Assembly (NCBI GenBank): GCA_026692865.1
Contig: JAPLNI010000027.1
Span: 62,001-126,000, forward strand
Direction: 5' to 3'
Length of the DNA: 64,000 nucleotides
Origin: Planctomycetota bacterium
Lineage (GTDB): Bacteria; Planctomycetota; Planctomycetia; Pirellulales; Pirellulaceae
Both the position numbers and the translations under genes were made by a program. The notes under the pieces are model-generated. The model worked only from the letters and a program-made list of their open reading frames with translations, was not told the origin of the DNA and searched no databases. Shown in pieces: positions 25,052 to 34,268 of the stretch. Position 1 is the first letter of the stretch; each line of letters opens with the position of its first letter.

Positions 25052-26485
25052 TTAGCGAATCGTCACGCTAGCGGCCGGTTCTTTCGTACTGGGTTCTTTA
25101 GTGCTGGGCTCGGCAGTCGCTGGCTCGCTGCTCGCTGGTGGGGTTGTTTTCAGCGAGGTGACGAAATTGACGAGGTGCCAAATGTCATCGGTAGTGAGTC
25201 CTGGCTCACCAGGTTTGCTGGCAAGTGCCGCAGCTGGCATCGGACCGCCGGCAATTCCGTAGAGAATACGACGATAAACAGCGATAGGGTCACGCCCGCC
25301 ACGGAAATTGCCTTCGACTAGGTTTCGAGGAAGGATTGGTTGCGGTTTCATTCCTCCACGAGCAAGAAACGGAAGAATTGCGTTCATATCGTCTGGCTTG
25401 ACGTTGATTTGAACGGTCCAGTCCTTGGTCCACTCGTCGTAATCCGGAAGCTGCTTGCCATCTCCCTTGCCCGAATCGCCATGGCACTTTGAACAGGCAG
25501 CCACACTCCCTACAAACAACTCGCGACCTTTCGCGATGGACGCAGATAGTGCATCGGCGTCAATGTCCGCTTCAGGAGTCAACCCAGGAACAGGCACATC
25601 CTCGGGGGCTTCGACTTCTTCTACTTCGTCCTCAGCTTCAATCCACTTGTCAACAATCTCAGTTAGAAGATCTTCGGCAGTGGATGTTTGGTCTTTGAAG
25701 GCCTCTGCTTGTGCTTCTACAGTCGAGCCTCGATAAGAGACGTCATAAATTCGCTCTCGCTTGGTTGGGTCCGAATTGAATGACTCTTCCGGGTCTAAGT
25801 CGGCAGTACCCATCGCAAGTAGTTGCCGCTCGAATTCTCCTCGGATCGATAGATACACAACGTAATCAACGAGTGCATCGATTTGTTTGTCGCTCAGCTT
25901 GTTAAAGAGCGGCATTTGCGAACCAGCCAATCCATGGCGAAGGACATGAGCGATGTCGCTCTTGAGTGGCTTACTGTTTCGGAGTGCTGACTTGTATTTA
26001 AAGACCCCTTTTCGGAAGTCACGTGGATAAGGATTTTGCGACGCGGCGACTGTACCGCGGCCTTGTCCGGTCTCACCGTGACAGGAAGTGCACAATTGTC
26101 GGTAAAGCCCATGATCGCCTGGCTCAATCGATTCGGGTGCGGGTCCCACTGCGGGACGCATCGTGTCCAGCGAAATCAATTCCGCGTAGTCCGAGTCTGC
26201 GAATGCTGGAGGAAGCTTTGGATTGTCAGGAGTACCGAACCAATCGATCAAAAGATCTTTGCTGTCAGACAAAAACTGATCGGTTGGCACATCTTGCTCT
26301 ACTGTTAATCGATGTGCGAACAGATAGTTCGGCTCGAAGGCGAGCTGTTGCGGAGCTTGAGGAGTACATCCAAGACTCGATAAAGCAATCGCGGACACGA
26401 GCAACGCAATCTTGCCGGATAGTGCTTTGTGTGTTGCGTTGCGTTGATTGTGTGCTGCGCTGGGTTGATGGAACGATTGAAACAT
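25052..26485 (-). CDS. Dihaem cytochrome c lipoprotein
   Basis: This 477-residue exported protein has a hydrophobic N-terminus ending in the lipobox IALSSLGC (Cys near residue 40), so it should be lipid-anchored. Two class I cytochrome c domains carry CTSCHGETGQGRG (about 133) and CSKCHGDSGKGDG (about 332). Likely Met ligands follow each: AGSQMPLFNKLSDKQIDALV for the first and GGPMPAAALA for the second. An acidic linker (AEDEVEEVEAPEDVPVPG) separates them. The C-terminus has short EPSTKEPSTKEP repeats. It may pass electrons between a quinol-oxidising complex and a terminal oxidase, but no such complex is encoded here. It lies 78 bp before the TPR gene. Confidence 0.85.
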   Translation of the reverse strand: MFQSFHQPSAAHNQRNATHKALSGKIALLVSAIALSSLGCTPQAPQQLAFEPNYLFAHRLTVEQDVPTDQFLSDSKDLLIDWFGTPDNPKLPPAFADSDYAELISLDTMRPAVGPAPESIEPGDHGLYRQLCTSCHGETGQGRGTVAASQNPYPRDFRKGVFKYKSALRNSKPLKSDIAHVLRHGLAGSQMPLFNKLSDKQIDALVDYVVYLSIRGEFERQLLAMGTADLDPEESFNSDPTKRERIYDVSYRGSTVEAQAEAFKDQTSTAEDLLTEIVDKWIEAEDEVEEVEAPEDVPVPGLTPEADIDADALSASIAKGRELFVGSVAACSKCHGDSGKGDGKQLPDYDEWTKDWTVQINVKPDDMNAILPFLARGGMKPQPILPRNLVEGNFRGGRDPIAVYRRILYGIAGGPMPAAALASKPGEPGLTTDDIWHLVNFVTSLKTTPPASSEPATAEPSTKEPSTKEPAASVTIR

Positions 26486-26521
26486 TGACAGGTTCCAGTT
26501 TAATTGTTGTTGGGAAAGGCT

Positions 26522-26560
26522 TAGTGAAAGACCCAGTGAAAGACCCAGTGAAAGACCCAG
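26522..26560. repeat. 12-bp tandem repeat downstream of the HEAT-like gene
   Basis: The unit AGTGAAAGACCC occurs about three times, directly abutting the stop codon of the gene ending at 26561. It is non-coding on the gene strand. Confidence 0.85.
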
Positions 26561-28432
26561 TTAGGAAGCTTCTGAATCTTCCTCGGACTCGAATACATCA
26601 TGGCCATTAAATGACTTAAGTATTTTACGTCCTTTGTAAAGTGAATAAACCTCTGTTGGACCAAGCGGGCGTGATCTTCCAGAGCTCGGATACCACAGCA
26701 GCTCGACACCATCGGTGACAGCGAACCCGATCGAGTTTTCGAAACGTGACCTAGCTACAACCGCAATTTCACTTAAAAAGAAACCAAGCCAAAGCGGTTC
26801 TACTGAATCGTGACCATGTTGCTCTAGCAAGCCTAGCAATTGGCTGGCGACTTTTCTCTGAGCCGAGTTCCACTGAGGCGCGGGGACTTCGAAAATTTCT
26901 TCGTGTTCTGCATGCCAGCCAGCGAACATCGCATAAATATCATGGACCGGCAGCTCGGCCAAGTCGCACCCAAATGTGTGCGTCAATGGACCCGCGATGC
27001 CGATGTTGCTGATCTCTGCATGTGGCAATCGATACGCGTATCGAAACAAATAACACTGCTGCGGTTCGTCGTAACCAGGCCAAGACAAAGTGCGTACGTC
27101 GAGCAACTCTAGCGAATTGGGCGGCAGTCCAAAATGCTGAGGCTCCGAAAGCCAGAGTGCCAACTGCGACTCGGCAACGGCCAGCGGCATCGTGTGAGCT
27201 TCGTCAATCTCCGATTCAATCCCTAATTCTTCTGCGTATTGCAAAACGCGGAGCCTTGCGATCGGTTCAGCCGCCAAAGCGATCAACGCCTTGCGACCAA
27301 CCTCTTCACCCATCCGCGCCAGCGACGCGGCGGCTTCGGTTTGCAGGCGACGATGCTGCAGCTCTAGTGCTTGATGTAGCTTGCCAATCGAATTGCGAGC
27401 TCCCATCAATCCGACAGCATCACACAATGCGACCGCCAATGCGATCGAGTCGTTGAGTACTCCTTGAATCTCCTCGGTCGTGTTTCCTAGGCTAGTAGGA
27501 TCTTCTTCGGCAAGAGCCAACCTTGAAATAACGCCTCCCAAAATTGCGACAAGTGATTCTTGTCTCGCTTTTGCCGGATGTTCTGTTGTTCGCTGCGAAT
27601 GAACGCAATAGTTCGCTAGATCCAAGACGGGAGCTGCCATCGACGGATGCTGAAGCCCAACTAGCAGCGTTGGAAAAACCGATCCGATGTCCCATTTCCC
27701 ACTTCGCATCAGCGGACTAATGGCGACGGCCATCGGAATCCAACTGGAAGGGGGATTTGATACAAGCAATGTAGAAAGCCGGTTCAAATCGGCTGACTCT
27801 CTTCTCCACGCAATGCACTGCAGCAGCGGTCCCTCGATCGCGACCATTGGCCTTGGAACATTTGGCCCCAGGAGCACGCCATACCACGATTCGTAAATAG
27901 CTCCAGCGACATCAACTAGCGATTTTGCCAAGGATTGATTTTCGGGGTCGTAGTTTGCGATGTGAGTTTGCATCGCTCCGACGAACGACTTCAGAATCGT
28001 TTCTGCTCGAGACGACGAACCGCGGTCGACGCCTGCTTCCATGACTTGCCGAAATTGACCAGCACGGTCGATGGTCGCGTTTTGGGTACTAAGCTCGATT
28101 CCAACTTCGACCAGTCGCTCGCCATCAAACGCATCAAGATCAAAGCTACAAGGGTTGGCTTGTTTGTTTTGCTCCTCGGTGTTGACTGGTTCGTTCGACT
28201 CCAATCCATCTTCGCGGTCGAAAGAGTTGCTTGCTCCATCGACGGCGGTCGCTCGAGAAGCGGCGATCCAAGCGATCCAATCGTCGACGATTTCGCTGGC
28301 TGAAACTCGTTGAGCCGTGCCGGTTTTTGCTGCTACCGGATCTTCCTGTGGTTGAACTGGCCGTCCTGATAGCCCACCGGATAACCCGCCAGCTCGGCTG
28401 TTCGAAGTATTCGATGGTTGGTTGGTCTGCAC
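26561..28432 (-). CDS. HEAT-repeat-like cytoplasmic protein of unknown function
   Basis: This 623-residue protein has no signal peptide or membrane segment. The first 100 residues are low-complexity (GGLSGGLSGRPVQPQ). The middle is alpha-helical with HEAT-like pairs (TLLVGLQHPSMAAPVLDLAN, ALELQHRRLQTEAAASLARM, EVGRKALIALAAEPIARLRV). The C-terminal 200 residues look like a mixed alpha/beta domain (CYLFRYAYRLPHAEISNIGI) and end in EEDSEAS. I do not recognise the family. It is the first gene of a same-strand group with the cytochrome c lipoprotein and TPR protein. It is divergent from the DEAD-box helicase gene. Confidence 0.7.
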   Translation of the reverse strand: MQTNQPSNTSNSRAGGLSGGLSGRPVQPQEDPVAAKTGTAQRVSASEIVDDWIAWIAASRATAVDGASNSFDREDGLESNEPVNTEEQNKQANPCSFDLDAFDGERLVEVGIELSTQNATIDRAGQFRQVMEAGVDRGSSSRAETILKSFVGAMQTHIANYDPENQSLAKSLVDVAGAIYESWYGVLLGPNVPRPMVAIEGPLLQCIAWRRESADLNRLSTLLVSNPPSSWIPMAVAISPLMRSGKWDIGSVFPTLLVGLQHPSMAAPVLDLANYCVHSQRTTEHPAKARQESLVAILGGVISRLALAEEDPTSLGNTTEEIQGVLNDSIALAVALCDAVGLMGARNSIGKLHQALELQHRRLQTEAAASLARMGEEVGRKALIALAAEPIARLRVLQYAEELGIESEIDEAHTMPLAVAESQLALWLSEPQHFGLPPNSLELLDVRTLSWPGYDEPQQCYLFRYAYRLPHAEISNIGIAGPLTHTFGCDLAELPVHDIYAMFAGWHAEHEEIFEVPAPQWNSAQRKVASQLLGLLEQHGHDSVEPLWLGFFLSEIAVVARSRFENSIGFAVTDGVELLWYPSSGRSRPLGPTEVYSLYKGRKILKSFNGHDVFESEEDSEAS

Positions 28433-28554
28433 GTTTTTTCTACTTTTGTTGGCTTTTCTACTTTTGTTGATTCTTATCCTGTCGAATCAGGTGATCTTGA
28501 TTGACCTTATCTTAGTGAACAGATACCGTATTTATAAGTAACAAATTGATAGTT

Positions 28555-28665
28555 TTGGAGACCATCAGCGCCGACTACGGGACGGACGACGTGAAATTCG
28601 GACAGACCGCCGATCATCGCAAATCGCCTGACTTCGATCTAAAGGCCTTCGACGCAGACGACTAA
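28555..28665 (+). CDS. Possible short ORF upstream of the DEAD-box helicase
   Basis: This is an open frame of 36 codons beginning TTG (or GTG at 28597) and ending TAA 21 bp before the helicase ATG. The acidic end (DFDLKAFDADD) and G/C-rich third positions look coding-like. There is no good ribosome site and no recognised family, so it could be a leader peptide or chance. Confidence 0.2.
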   Translation: METISADYGTDDVKFGQTADHRKSPDFDLKAFDADD

Positions 28666-28686
28666 CCACTAGGCGAACTAGGATTC

Positions 28687-30060
28687 ATGGAAACGAAAGA
28701 AATAGAATACTTTTCCGATCTCGATATCTCATCGATCATGCTCGGGGCTCTCAAAAAGATGGGCTTTGAAAAACCCAGCCCCATTCAAGCGGCAATCATT
28801 CCGCTTGCTTTAGACGGATATGACGTCATCGGTCAAGCTCGCACTGGCACCGGCAAGACCGCTTCCTTTGCGATCCCGATCCTCGAACAACTCGACCCGC
28901 TTCGAAACAACCCGAACCCACAAGCCATCGTGTTGGTTCCGACCCGCGAACTGGCTCATCAGGTTTACGGCGAATTTGTCAAGCTTGCGGACGGCTGCCC
29001 GACGGCTGTCGTGGAACTCTCCGGTGGCAAGCACATGGACCGGCAACTGAAATCGCTTCGTGCGGGTGCACAGGTAGTGGTAGGCACACCGGGTCGCGTC
29101 ATCGATCACTTGGAGCGAGGCTCGCTGAAGCTCAGCAACGTTTGGTGCGTTGTCTTGGATGAAGCGGATCGTATGCTGGACATTGGATTCCGACCCGACA
29201 TCGAGCGAGTACTCAAGCGATGTCCAGAAGAACGACAAACGCTCCTTCTCAGTGCGACTCTCGCCAAAGATGTTTTGGAAATTGCAAACCGATATCTCTT
29301 CGAGCCCAAGCATATCGACTGCTCCAAGAATGACGTCTCCGTCGACACGATCGAGCAGCGCTACTTCCTCACACAGCGATACGATAAGTTCGACTTGCTC
29401 GTCAAACTTCTCCAACGTGAACAACCTCCGCAAGCCATCATTTTCTGCCGAACCAAATTGGGGACCGCGAAGCTCCATCGTCAACTGGAGCAAGCCTTCG
29501 CTGGCGATCCGAATCTCAGCAAAATGCGATTGGACACCATTCACGGAAACATGTCGCAACCGCAACGCGATGATGTTTTCAAACGTCTCCGCACAGGCGC
29601 TATACAACTGCTGGTCGCAACCGATGTGATTGGTCGCGGTATCGATGTGTCGACTATCTCGCACATCATCAACTACGATCTCCCGCAAGATTGTGATGAC
29701 TACGTCCACCGTGTGGGTCGAACAGGCCGCATGGGTCGCGACGGTATCGCCTTCTCGTTCGTTACCAAGGACGAAGGAGATCAACTGACCGATATCGAAT
29801 TGCGAATCAATCGTCTTTTGATCCGCGATTCTTTTGACGCGCCCGGTGCAAATCGTGAACTGCCAATCGGTGTCTCACGCGAAGCGAGCTTGACCGTTCC
29901 TGGTTACTCCACTGTCGCAACGCACAGCTCGCATACAGATACATCCGATGCATTGCCAGACAAAGACCCACCAGAGTTCGGAACGGCCGCAGCTCCCAAG
30001 CGTCTCTTAACGGCGAACCGCCGCAAAAGAATGGATCGTTTACCACGAAAAGGTCGCTAG
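28687..30060 (+). CDS. DEAD-box ATP-dependent RNA helicase
   Basis: This is a 457-residue RNA helicase. Motifs are in order: Q motif GFEKPSPIQ (about 26), I ARTGTGKT (with R for the usual Q), Ia PTRELAHQV, Ib TPGRVIDHL, II VLDEADRM, III LSATL, IV IIFCRTK, V ATDVIGRGID and VI HRVGRTGRMGR. Size and spacing fit the RhlE/CsdA/CshA group that unwinds structured mRNA and assists ribosome assembly, often at low temperature. The C-terminal 80 residues are a short basic tail (RLLTANRRKRMDRLPRKGR) without a recognised RNA-binding domain. AGG lies 5 bases before the ATG. Confidence 0.95.
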   Translation: METKEIEYFSDLDISSIMLGALKKMGFEKPSPIQAAIIPLALDGYDVIGQARTGTGKTASFAIPILEQLDPLRNNPNPQAIVLVPTRELAHQVYGEFVKLADGCPTAVVELSGGKHMDRQLKSLRAGAQVVVGTPGRVIDHLERGSLKLSNVWCVVLDEADRMLDIGFRPDIERVLKRCPEERQTLLLSATLAKDVLEIANRYLFEPKHIDCSKNDVSVDTIEQRYFLTQRYDKFDLLVKLLQREQPPQAIIFCRTKLGTAKLHRQLEQAFAGDPNLSKMRLDTIHGNMSQPQRDDVFKRLRTGAIQLLVATDVIGRGIDVSTISHIINYDLPQDCDDYVHRVGRTGRMGRDGIAFSFVTKDEGDQLTDIELRINRLLIRDSFDAPGANRELPIGVSREASLTVPGYSTVATHSSHTDTSDALPDKDPPEFGTAAAPKRLLTANRRKRMDRLPRKGR

Positions 30061-30197
30061 TGAAATCTTGCTGACGCTCGACATGAAATCGTCTAAGTGC
30101 CTATTCTGGTGGCGCGTCTGAGCAAAAAAAAGCGATTGTCAATCGAAGTGTGTTAATTGATCGACCTTACTCGGTGAGTCACCTCGTCTCCCCCAAA

Positions 30198-30215
30198 GCT
30201 GGGACAAGTCCCAGC
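30198..30215 (-). terminator. Hairpin just downstream of pgi
   Basis: GCTGGGAC-AA-GTCCCAGC is a perfect 8-bp stem 12 bp beyond the pgi stop codon. No clear T run follows on the minus strand, so it is a possible transcript-end stem rather than a classical intrinsic terminator. Confidence 0.35.
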
Positions 30216-30226
30216 ACTCCAAAGCA

Positions 30227-31861
30227 TCAATTATTCGCTGCTCGATATCGTTGAATGAGCGCGTTAGTCGAACTATCGTGTTGAAGCGGTTTCGAATAGC
30301 TCGGCGATAGCTCGGGAGTGATTTGCTTAGCCAGTACTTTGCCGAGTTCGACGCCCCATTGATCGAATGAATTGATGTGCCAAATGGTTCCCTGCACAAA
30401 GACCTTATGCTCGTACATGGCGATCAGTTTTCCTAGGGAATCAGGCGTGAGCTTATCCAAAAGAATCGTGTTTGTTGGATGGTTGCCTTGGAATGTCCGA
30501 TGCGAAATCTGCATCTCTGAGACCTTATCGGCTTTCACTTCTTCAGCCGTTTTTCCGAATGCTAACGCTTCGGTTTGTGCGAAGAAATTCGACATCAATA
30601 AGTCATGATGATTGCCGATTGGATTAAGCGTCTTAAGGCATCCAATGAAATCACAAGGAATCAACTTAGTTCCTTGGTGAATCAGTTGATAGAAAGCATG
30701 CTGACCATTCGTTCCTGGCTCGCCCCAAATGATCGGACCAGTTTGATAGTCGATAGGCTTTCCATCCAAGTCGACTGACTTGCCGTTGCTTTCCATATCC
30801 AGCTGCTGAAGGTAAGCGCTCAGCCGACCGAGGTACTGATCATAAGGCAGAACAGCGACCGTCTCGGCACCGAAAAAGTTGTTGTACCAGATACCGAGAA
30901 GAGCAAGTAAGACAGGCAAGTTTTGAGCAAAAGACGCTGTCCGGAAATGCTCGTCCATCGCGTGCATCCCGGCAAGCATCTCGCGAAAGTTTTGCGGACC
31001 AATCGCAATCATGAGCGATAACCCGATCGCCGAATCATACGAGTAACGACCACCAACCCAGTCCCAAAATCCAAACATGTTCGCGGTATCGATCCCGAAC
31101 TTTGTCACTTCCTCCGCGTTGGTGGAAACTGCGACAAAGTGTTTCGCAACAGCCGCCGGATCTTTGAGTAATTTCAAACACCAGTCACGAGCCGAATGCG
31201 CGTTGGTCAGCGTTTCTTGGGTTGTAAATGTTTTCGAAGCAATGATGAAGAGAGTCTCTGACGGATCGAGATCTTGCACCGCTTCGGCAATATCGGTCCC
31301 GTCTACGTTGGAGACGTAGCGAAACATAAGATCGCGTTGGCTGTAGTGTCGAAGCGCGCCATAGGCCATGACTGGGCCCAAGTCCGAACCGCCAATTCCG
31401 ATGTTCACGATTGTTCGGATTCGCTTGCCAGTAAATCCTTTCCACTCGCCGCTACGAATGCGATCGCAAAAGCCCGCCATCTTTTCGAGTACCTCATGTA
31501 CCTCCGGTACAACATCTTTACCATCGACAACAATCGACTTGCCTTTGGGTGCACGCAACGCGACGTGCAGGACAGCGCGTTGTTCGGTAATGTTGATTCG
31601 ATCACCGCGAAACATCGCCTCGGCTCGTTCTCGCACCCCGGACTGTTCAGCTAATGCGACGAGTAATCGCAACGTTTCATCGGTGACGCGATTCTTCGAA
31701 AAATCGAGATAGATACCAAGTGCTTCCGCTGCCAGTCGTTCGCCTCTCTTCGGATCCGAAGTAAAAAGTGTTCGCAAGTGAACATCGCAAATCTCTTCGT
31801 AATGCGACCGAAGTGCTTGCCAAGCGGGTTGATTCGTAAGTTGCGTGGATACAGTTGCCAT
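30227..31861 (-). CDS. pgi: Glucose-6-phosphate isomerase
   Basis: This 544-residue cytoplasmic enzyme interconverts glucose-6-phosphate and fructose-6-phosphate (glycolysis, gluconeogenesis). Signature segments are [70 protein letters not shown] (with the catalytic His/Glu) and [14 protein letters not shown]. This is the long E. coli/eukaryote-type Pgi. ATG at 31861 (MATVST) was chosen, with GGAA 6-9 bases upstream, over a TTG at 31873. It stands alone on the minus strand, convergent with the helicase gene. Confidence 0.97.
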   Translation of the reverse strand: MATVSTQLTNQPAWQALRSHYEEICDVHLRTLFTSDPKRGERLAAEALGIYLDFSKNRVTDETLRLLVALAEQSGVRERAEAMFRGDRINITEQRAVLHVALRAPKGKSIVVDGKDVVPEVHEVLEKMAGFCDRIRSGEWKGFTGKRIRTIVNIGIGGSDLGPVMAYGALRHYSQRDLMFRYVSNVDGTDIAEAVQDLDPSETLFIIASKTFTTQETLTNAHSARDWCLKLLKDPAAVAKHFVAVSTNAEEVTKFGIDTANMFGFWDWVGGRYSYDSAIGLSLMIAIGPQNFREMLAGMHAMDEHFRTASFAQNLPVLLALLGIWYNNFFGAETVAVLPYDQYLGRLSAYLQQLDMESNGKSVDLDGKPIDYQTGPIIWGEPGTNGQHAFYQLIHQGTKLIPCDFIGCLKTLNPIGNHHDLLMSNFFAQTEALAFGKTAEEVKADKVSEMQISHRTFQGNHPTNTILLDKLTPDSLGKLIAMYEHKVFVQGTIWHINSFDQWGVELGKVLAKQITPELSPSYSKPLQHDSSTNALIQRYRAANN

Positions 31862-31894
31862 ATTGGATTCCAAGAAATTGGTTTAGGTTTGGCT

Positions 31895-31975
31895 CTCAAT
31901 CGTACTCGTACTCGTACTCGTTCTCCTGCTCGTTCTCAATGAAATGGTACTCGTACTCGATTCGATTCGAGTACG
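31895..31975. repeat. Hexamer microsatellite
   Basis: CGTACT-like hexamers are repeated (three perfect, then variants such as CGTTCT and CTGCTC, and again GTACTCGTACTC), with GATTCGATTCG. The tract is flanked by a 13-bp direct repeat TTTAGGTTTGGCT at about 31881 and 32027. It is non-coding. Confidence 0.8.
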
Positions 31976-32037
31976 AAAAGACAGGGAGTACGAACAAAAG
32001 ATTCAATCCGATGGTGGTGAGTAGTGTTTAGGTTTGG

Positions 32038-32694
32038 CTAAATTGAAACGCTTCGAATAACGTACCTCCAACGAAGCGTTTGGTTGCGCTTTGTTGAAGG
32101 AAAATCCGCTTGAAAGGCCAATGTAAGTTTCTTTCCATCGATCGAAACAACGTGAGGTCCAATCGAATCAAAGATGAGCTGAATGCCTTGCTCGGCATGT
32201 GTGAGAGTAACCGACTGGTTCAAAGCATCGGCTGTCGTTTGCAGTTTGGCAGTCCAAGCAGCATCGATGACGTAGGTCGAGCCTAAAAAATCAGGCGTAA
32301 CGTTCACACGTGCAGCGAAGTCCATCGCGATCGCTTCTGTCATCGCGTCCCCTTCGACGGTTCCAGACCAGTGAGTCTTGCCTGCCATCCCAACAGCTAG
32401 TAGCACTAGCTTTTTCTCGGTACCAATTTCTTCACGGACGATCTGCTGAAAGGGACTACTGGCTGGCCACGTATCCTGAGGCGTGCCTTCGCAACTCGTC
32501 ATGATGCGAACCATGTCCATAGTCTCGCTGGACGCTTCCCACCAAAATCCGTGAGCTAGCCGATCATCATTGTTGACAACCCCAGCGACAATTCGACCGG
32601 ATCGGACTTGGAGTTCAGGGAGAACGGACTGCCAAGTAGGATTGGTTACAGAGTCGGAACCGGTCAAGCTATTTGGAGATGCAAACTCGGACAT
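32038..32694 (-). CDS. Hypothetical protein
   Basis: This 218-residue protein has no signal peptide. It is beta-rich with segments such as RSGRIVAGVVNNDDRLAHGF, WSGTVEGDAMTEAIAMDFAA and TLAFQADFPSTKRNQTLRWR. I do not recognise it; it may be a planctomycete-specific cytoplasmic protein. ATG at 32694 (MSEFASPNS) was chosen because a longer in-frame start at 32823 would overlap the prfB coding end by 41 bp. It lies 88 bp downstream of prfB on the same strand and may be co-transcribed. Confidence 0.65.
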   Translation of the reverse strand: MSEFASPNSLTGSDSVTNPTWQSVLPELQVRSGRIVAGVVNNDDRLAHGFWWEASSETMDMVRIMTSCEGTPQDTWPASSPFQQIVREEIGTEKKLVLLAVGMAGKTHWSGTVEGDAMTEAIAMDFAARVNVTPDFLGSTYVIDAAWTAKLQTTADALNQSVTLTHAEQGIQLIFDSIGPHVVSIDGKKLTLAFQADFPSTKRNQTLRWRYVIRSVSI

Positions 32695-32782
32695 GAATGT
32701 GTAGATCGTTTCGATAGTCTTGTGTGTAACTGCGTTTTGCGCGTGAATGCGACGCGATCTTATTGCAATTCCGCATTCGATC

Positions 32783-33911
32783 TTAGTCGTTTTCTGGAGC
32801 CGGGGTATCTGTTGGGTTCGCACAGAACTGGAGGAAGGAATCTAAAAATCCTTGGACCTCGCCAGCCATGACTGTGTGAAAGTTACCAACGGAAAAACCA
32901 GTTCGCGAATCCTTGACGCGTTGATCCGGATGCAAGAAGTAGTTGCGAATTTGCGAGCCGAATCCGACGCGAGCTTTTGTTTTGTACTTGGCTGCGATTT
33001 CTGCTTCACGCTTTTCCTCTTCGCGTCGAGCTAATCGGCTGCGAAGCATCTTCCAAGCTTGATCACGGTTCTTGTGTTGGCTTCGATCGCTTTGGCAAGT
33101 GACAACCGTATTGGTTGGAATGTGTGTCAGTCGAATAGCCGATGATGTCTTGTTGACGTGTTGACCGCCCGCTCCCGAAGCTCGGTAGACATCTTCACGA
33201 ACGTCTTTCTCTTGGATGTTTACTTCCACCGAATCGTTCACTTCAGGAGAAACGTCGACCGCAGCGAAACTTGTTTGGCGTTTTCCTTCGGCGTTATAGG
33301 GACTGATTCGCACCAAGCGATGCATCCCTTCTTCGCCTTTGAGATATCCATAAGCCATTGATCCACGAATCGCGATTGTTGCTTGCGTGATACCAGCTTC
33401 CTCGTTATCGCAACGATCGAGCAGTTCAACGGAGTACTCGTGTTTGCTTGCCCAATTCACGTACATGTTCAGGAGCATCTCAGCCCAATCGTTTGCGTCC
33501 AATCCACCATCACGGGCATGCACGCTCAAGATTGCACCGCAACTATCGAGTGGTCCACTGAGCAGCGCCGCCAATTCAAGCTGTTCAGCGATCGGGCCCA
33601 GAGCATCCAATTCGCGTTCGATCTCAGGGAGAATCGATTCGTCTTCGTCTGCCATCGATAAGAGCTCTTTTGCGTCGGTGAGACTTGCAAGAGCTTCGCG
33701 CAGAGGCTGAATGCGGCTTCTTCGGGACTTGATGTCGGCAACTGTTTGTTGAGCTTTCTCCGGATGATCCCAGAACCCAGGAGCAGCCATCACCGACTCT
33801 AAACGATCTACTTCTTTGACCTGGTTGTCGTAGTCAAAGAGACCCTCGCACGAGCGCAAATCGCTTTTCTATTTCGGAGGCACGATTGGATAGTTCTTGA
33901 GAAGTCGTCAT
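32783..33911 (-). CDS. prfB: Peptide chain release factor 2, with programmed +1 frameshift
   Basis: RF2 recognises UGA and UAA stop codons and triggers peptide release. The ATG at 33911 opens a 25-codon frame (MTTSQELSN...VRGSL) that ends in an in-frame TGA at 33836-33834. A +1 shift there continues as DYDNQVKEV to the stop at 32783, giving 375 residues. The codon-recognition loop reads SPY (RISPYNAEG) where RF2 usually has SPF. The peptidyl-tRNA hydrolysis motif is GAGGQHVNK. The frame beginning at 33859 alone is not the real start. Regulation is by RF2 level: low RF2 favours the shift. Confidence 0.95.
33833..33846 (-). promoter_or_regulatory. prfB: RF2 autoregulatory frameshift site
   Basis: On the minus strand this reads AGGGTCTCTTTGAC: an internal Shine-Dalgarno-like AGGG, 3 bases, then CTT TGA C. 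It is the classical slippery site where tRNA-Leu slips to UUU at the UGA codon. Confidence 0.95.
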
Positions 33912-34083
33912 TCTTTTTTCAATGCAAATTAGGATTAACGTCAAAAGGCGGTCAAAGGTGGCTTGTGAAGCTCCTCCAACAAATCTGCGTTGAAGTATAA
34001 CTCAAACACGCGTTTTTCCCAGTCCACGCCCACAGCAGCAGTGATTAGCCTCGCAAGAGCCGTCACCGCGGCCCCGATTCAGT

Positions 34084-34228
34084 TTGTCCTTTGTCCAGAT
34101 TGGACTTTGCGTAACTGATTCGTAAGAATTCAGACGTCGGTGGATGTGGAAGCAAGAGAAGCAGACGTAAGATGTCTCGCGACATCTGCTACGATTACGA
34201 ATCCCAGTTTTGATATGGACAAAACGCT
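34084..34228 (+). repeat. MITE-like dispersed repeat, copy C
   Basis: The core inverted termini TTTGTCCA (34090) and TGGACAAA (34216) pair perfectly. The body has CTGATTCGTAAGAATTCAG and GACGTCG, then a second hairpin AGATGTC-TCGC-GACATCT (34170-34187) and CTACGA. It lies between the divergent genes prfB and the pirin gene. The rest of 33912-34268 has no other recognised feature. Confidence 0.85.
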
Positions 34229-34268
34229 CAACATCATTGAGATCAAAAAACGTAAAGCAACATGCCCA

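Noticed and set aside
28810-29784. 324-codon minus-strand open frame opposite the DEAD-box helicase
   Set aside because: It is the antisense of conserved helicase motifs, has no recognisable domains, and follows from codon bias of the real gene.
33859-33911. prfB as a truncated or frameshifted pseudogene
   Set aside because: The in-frame TGA is the conserved programmed frameshift site with its AGGG stimulator, not a mutation.
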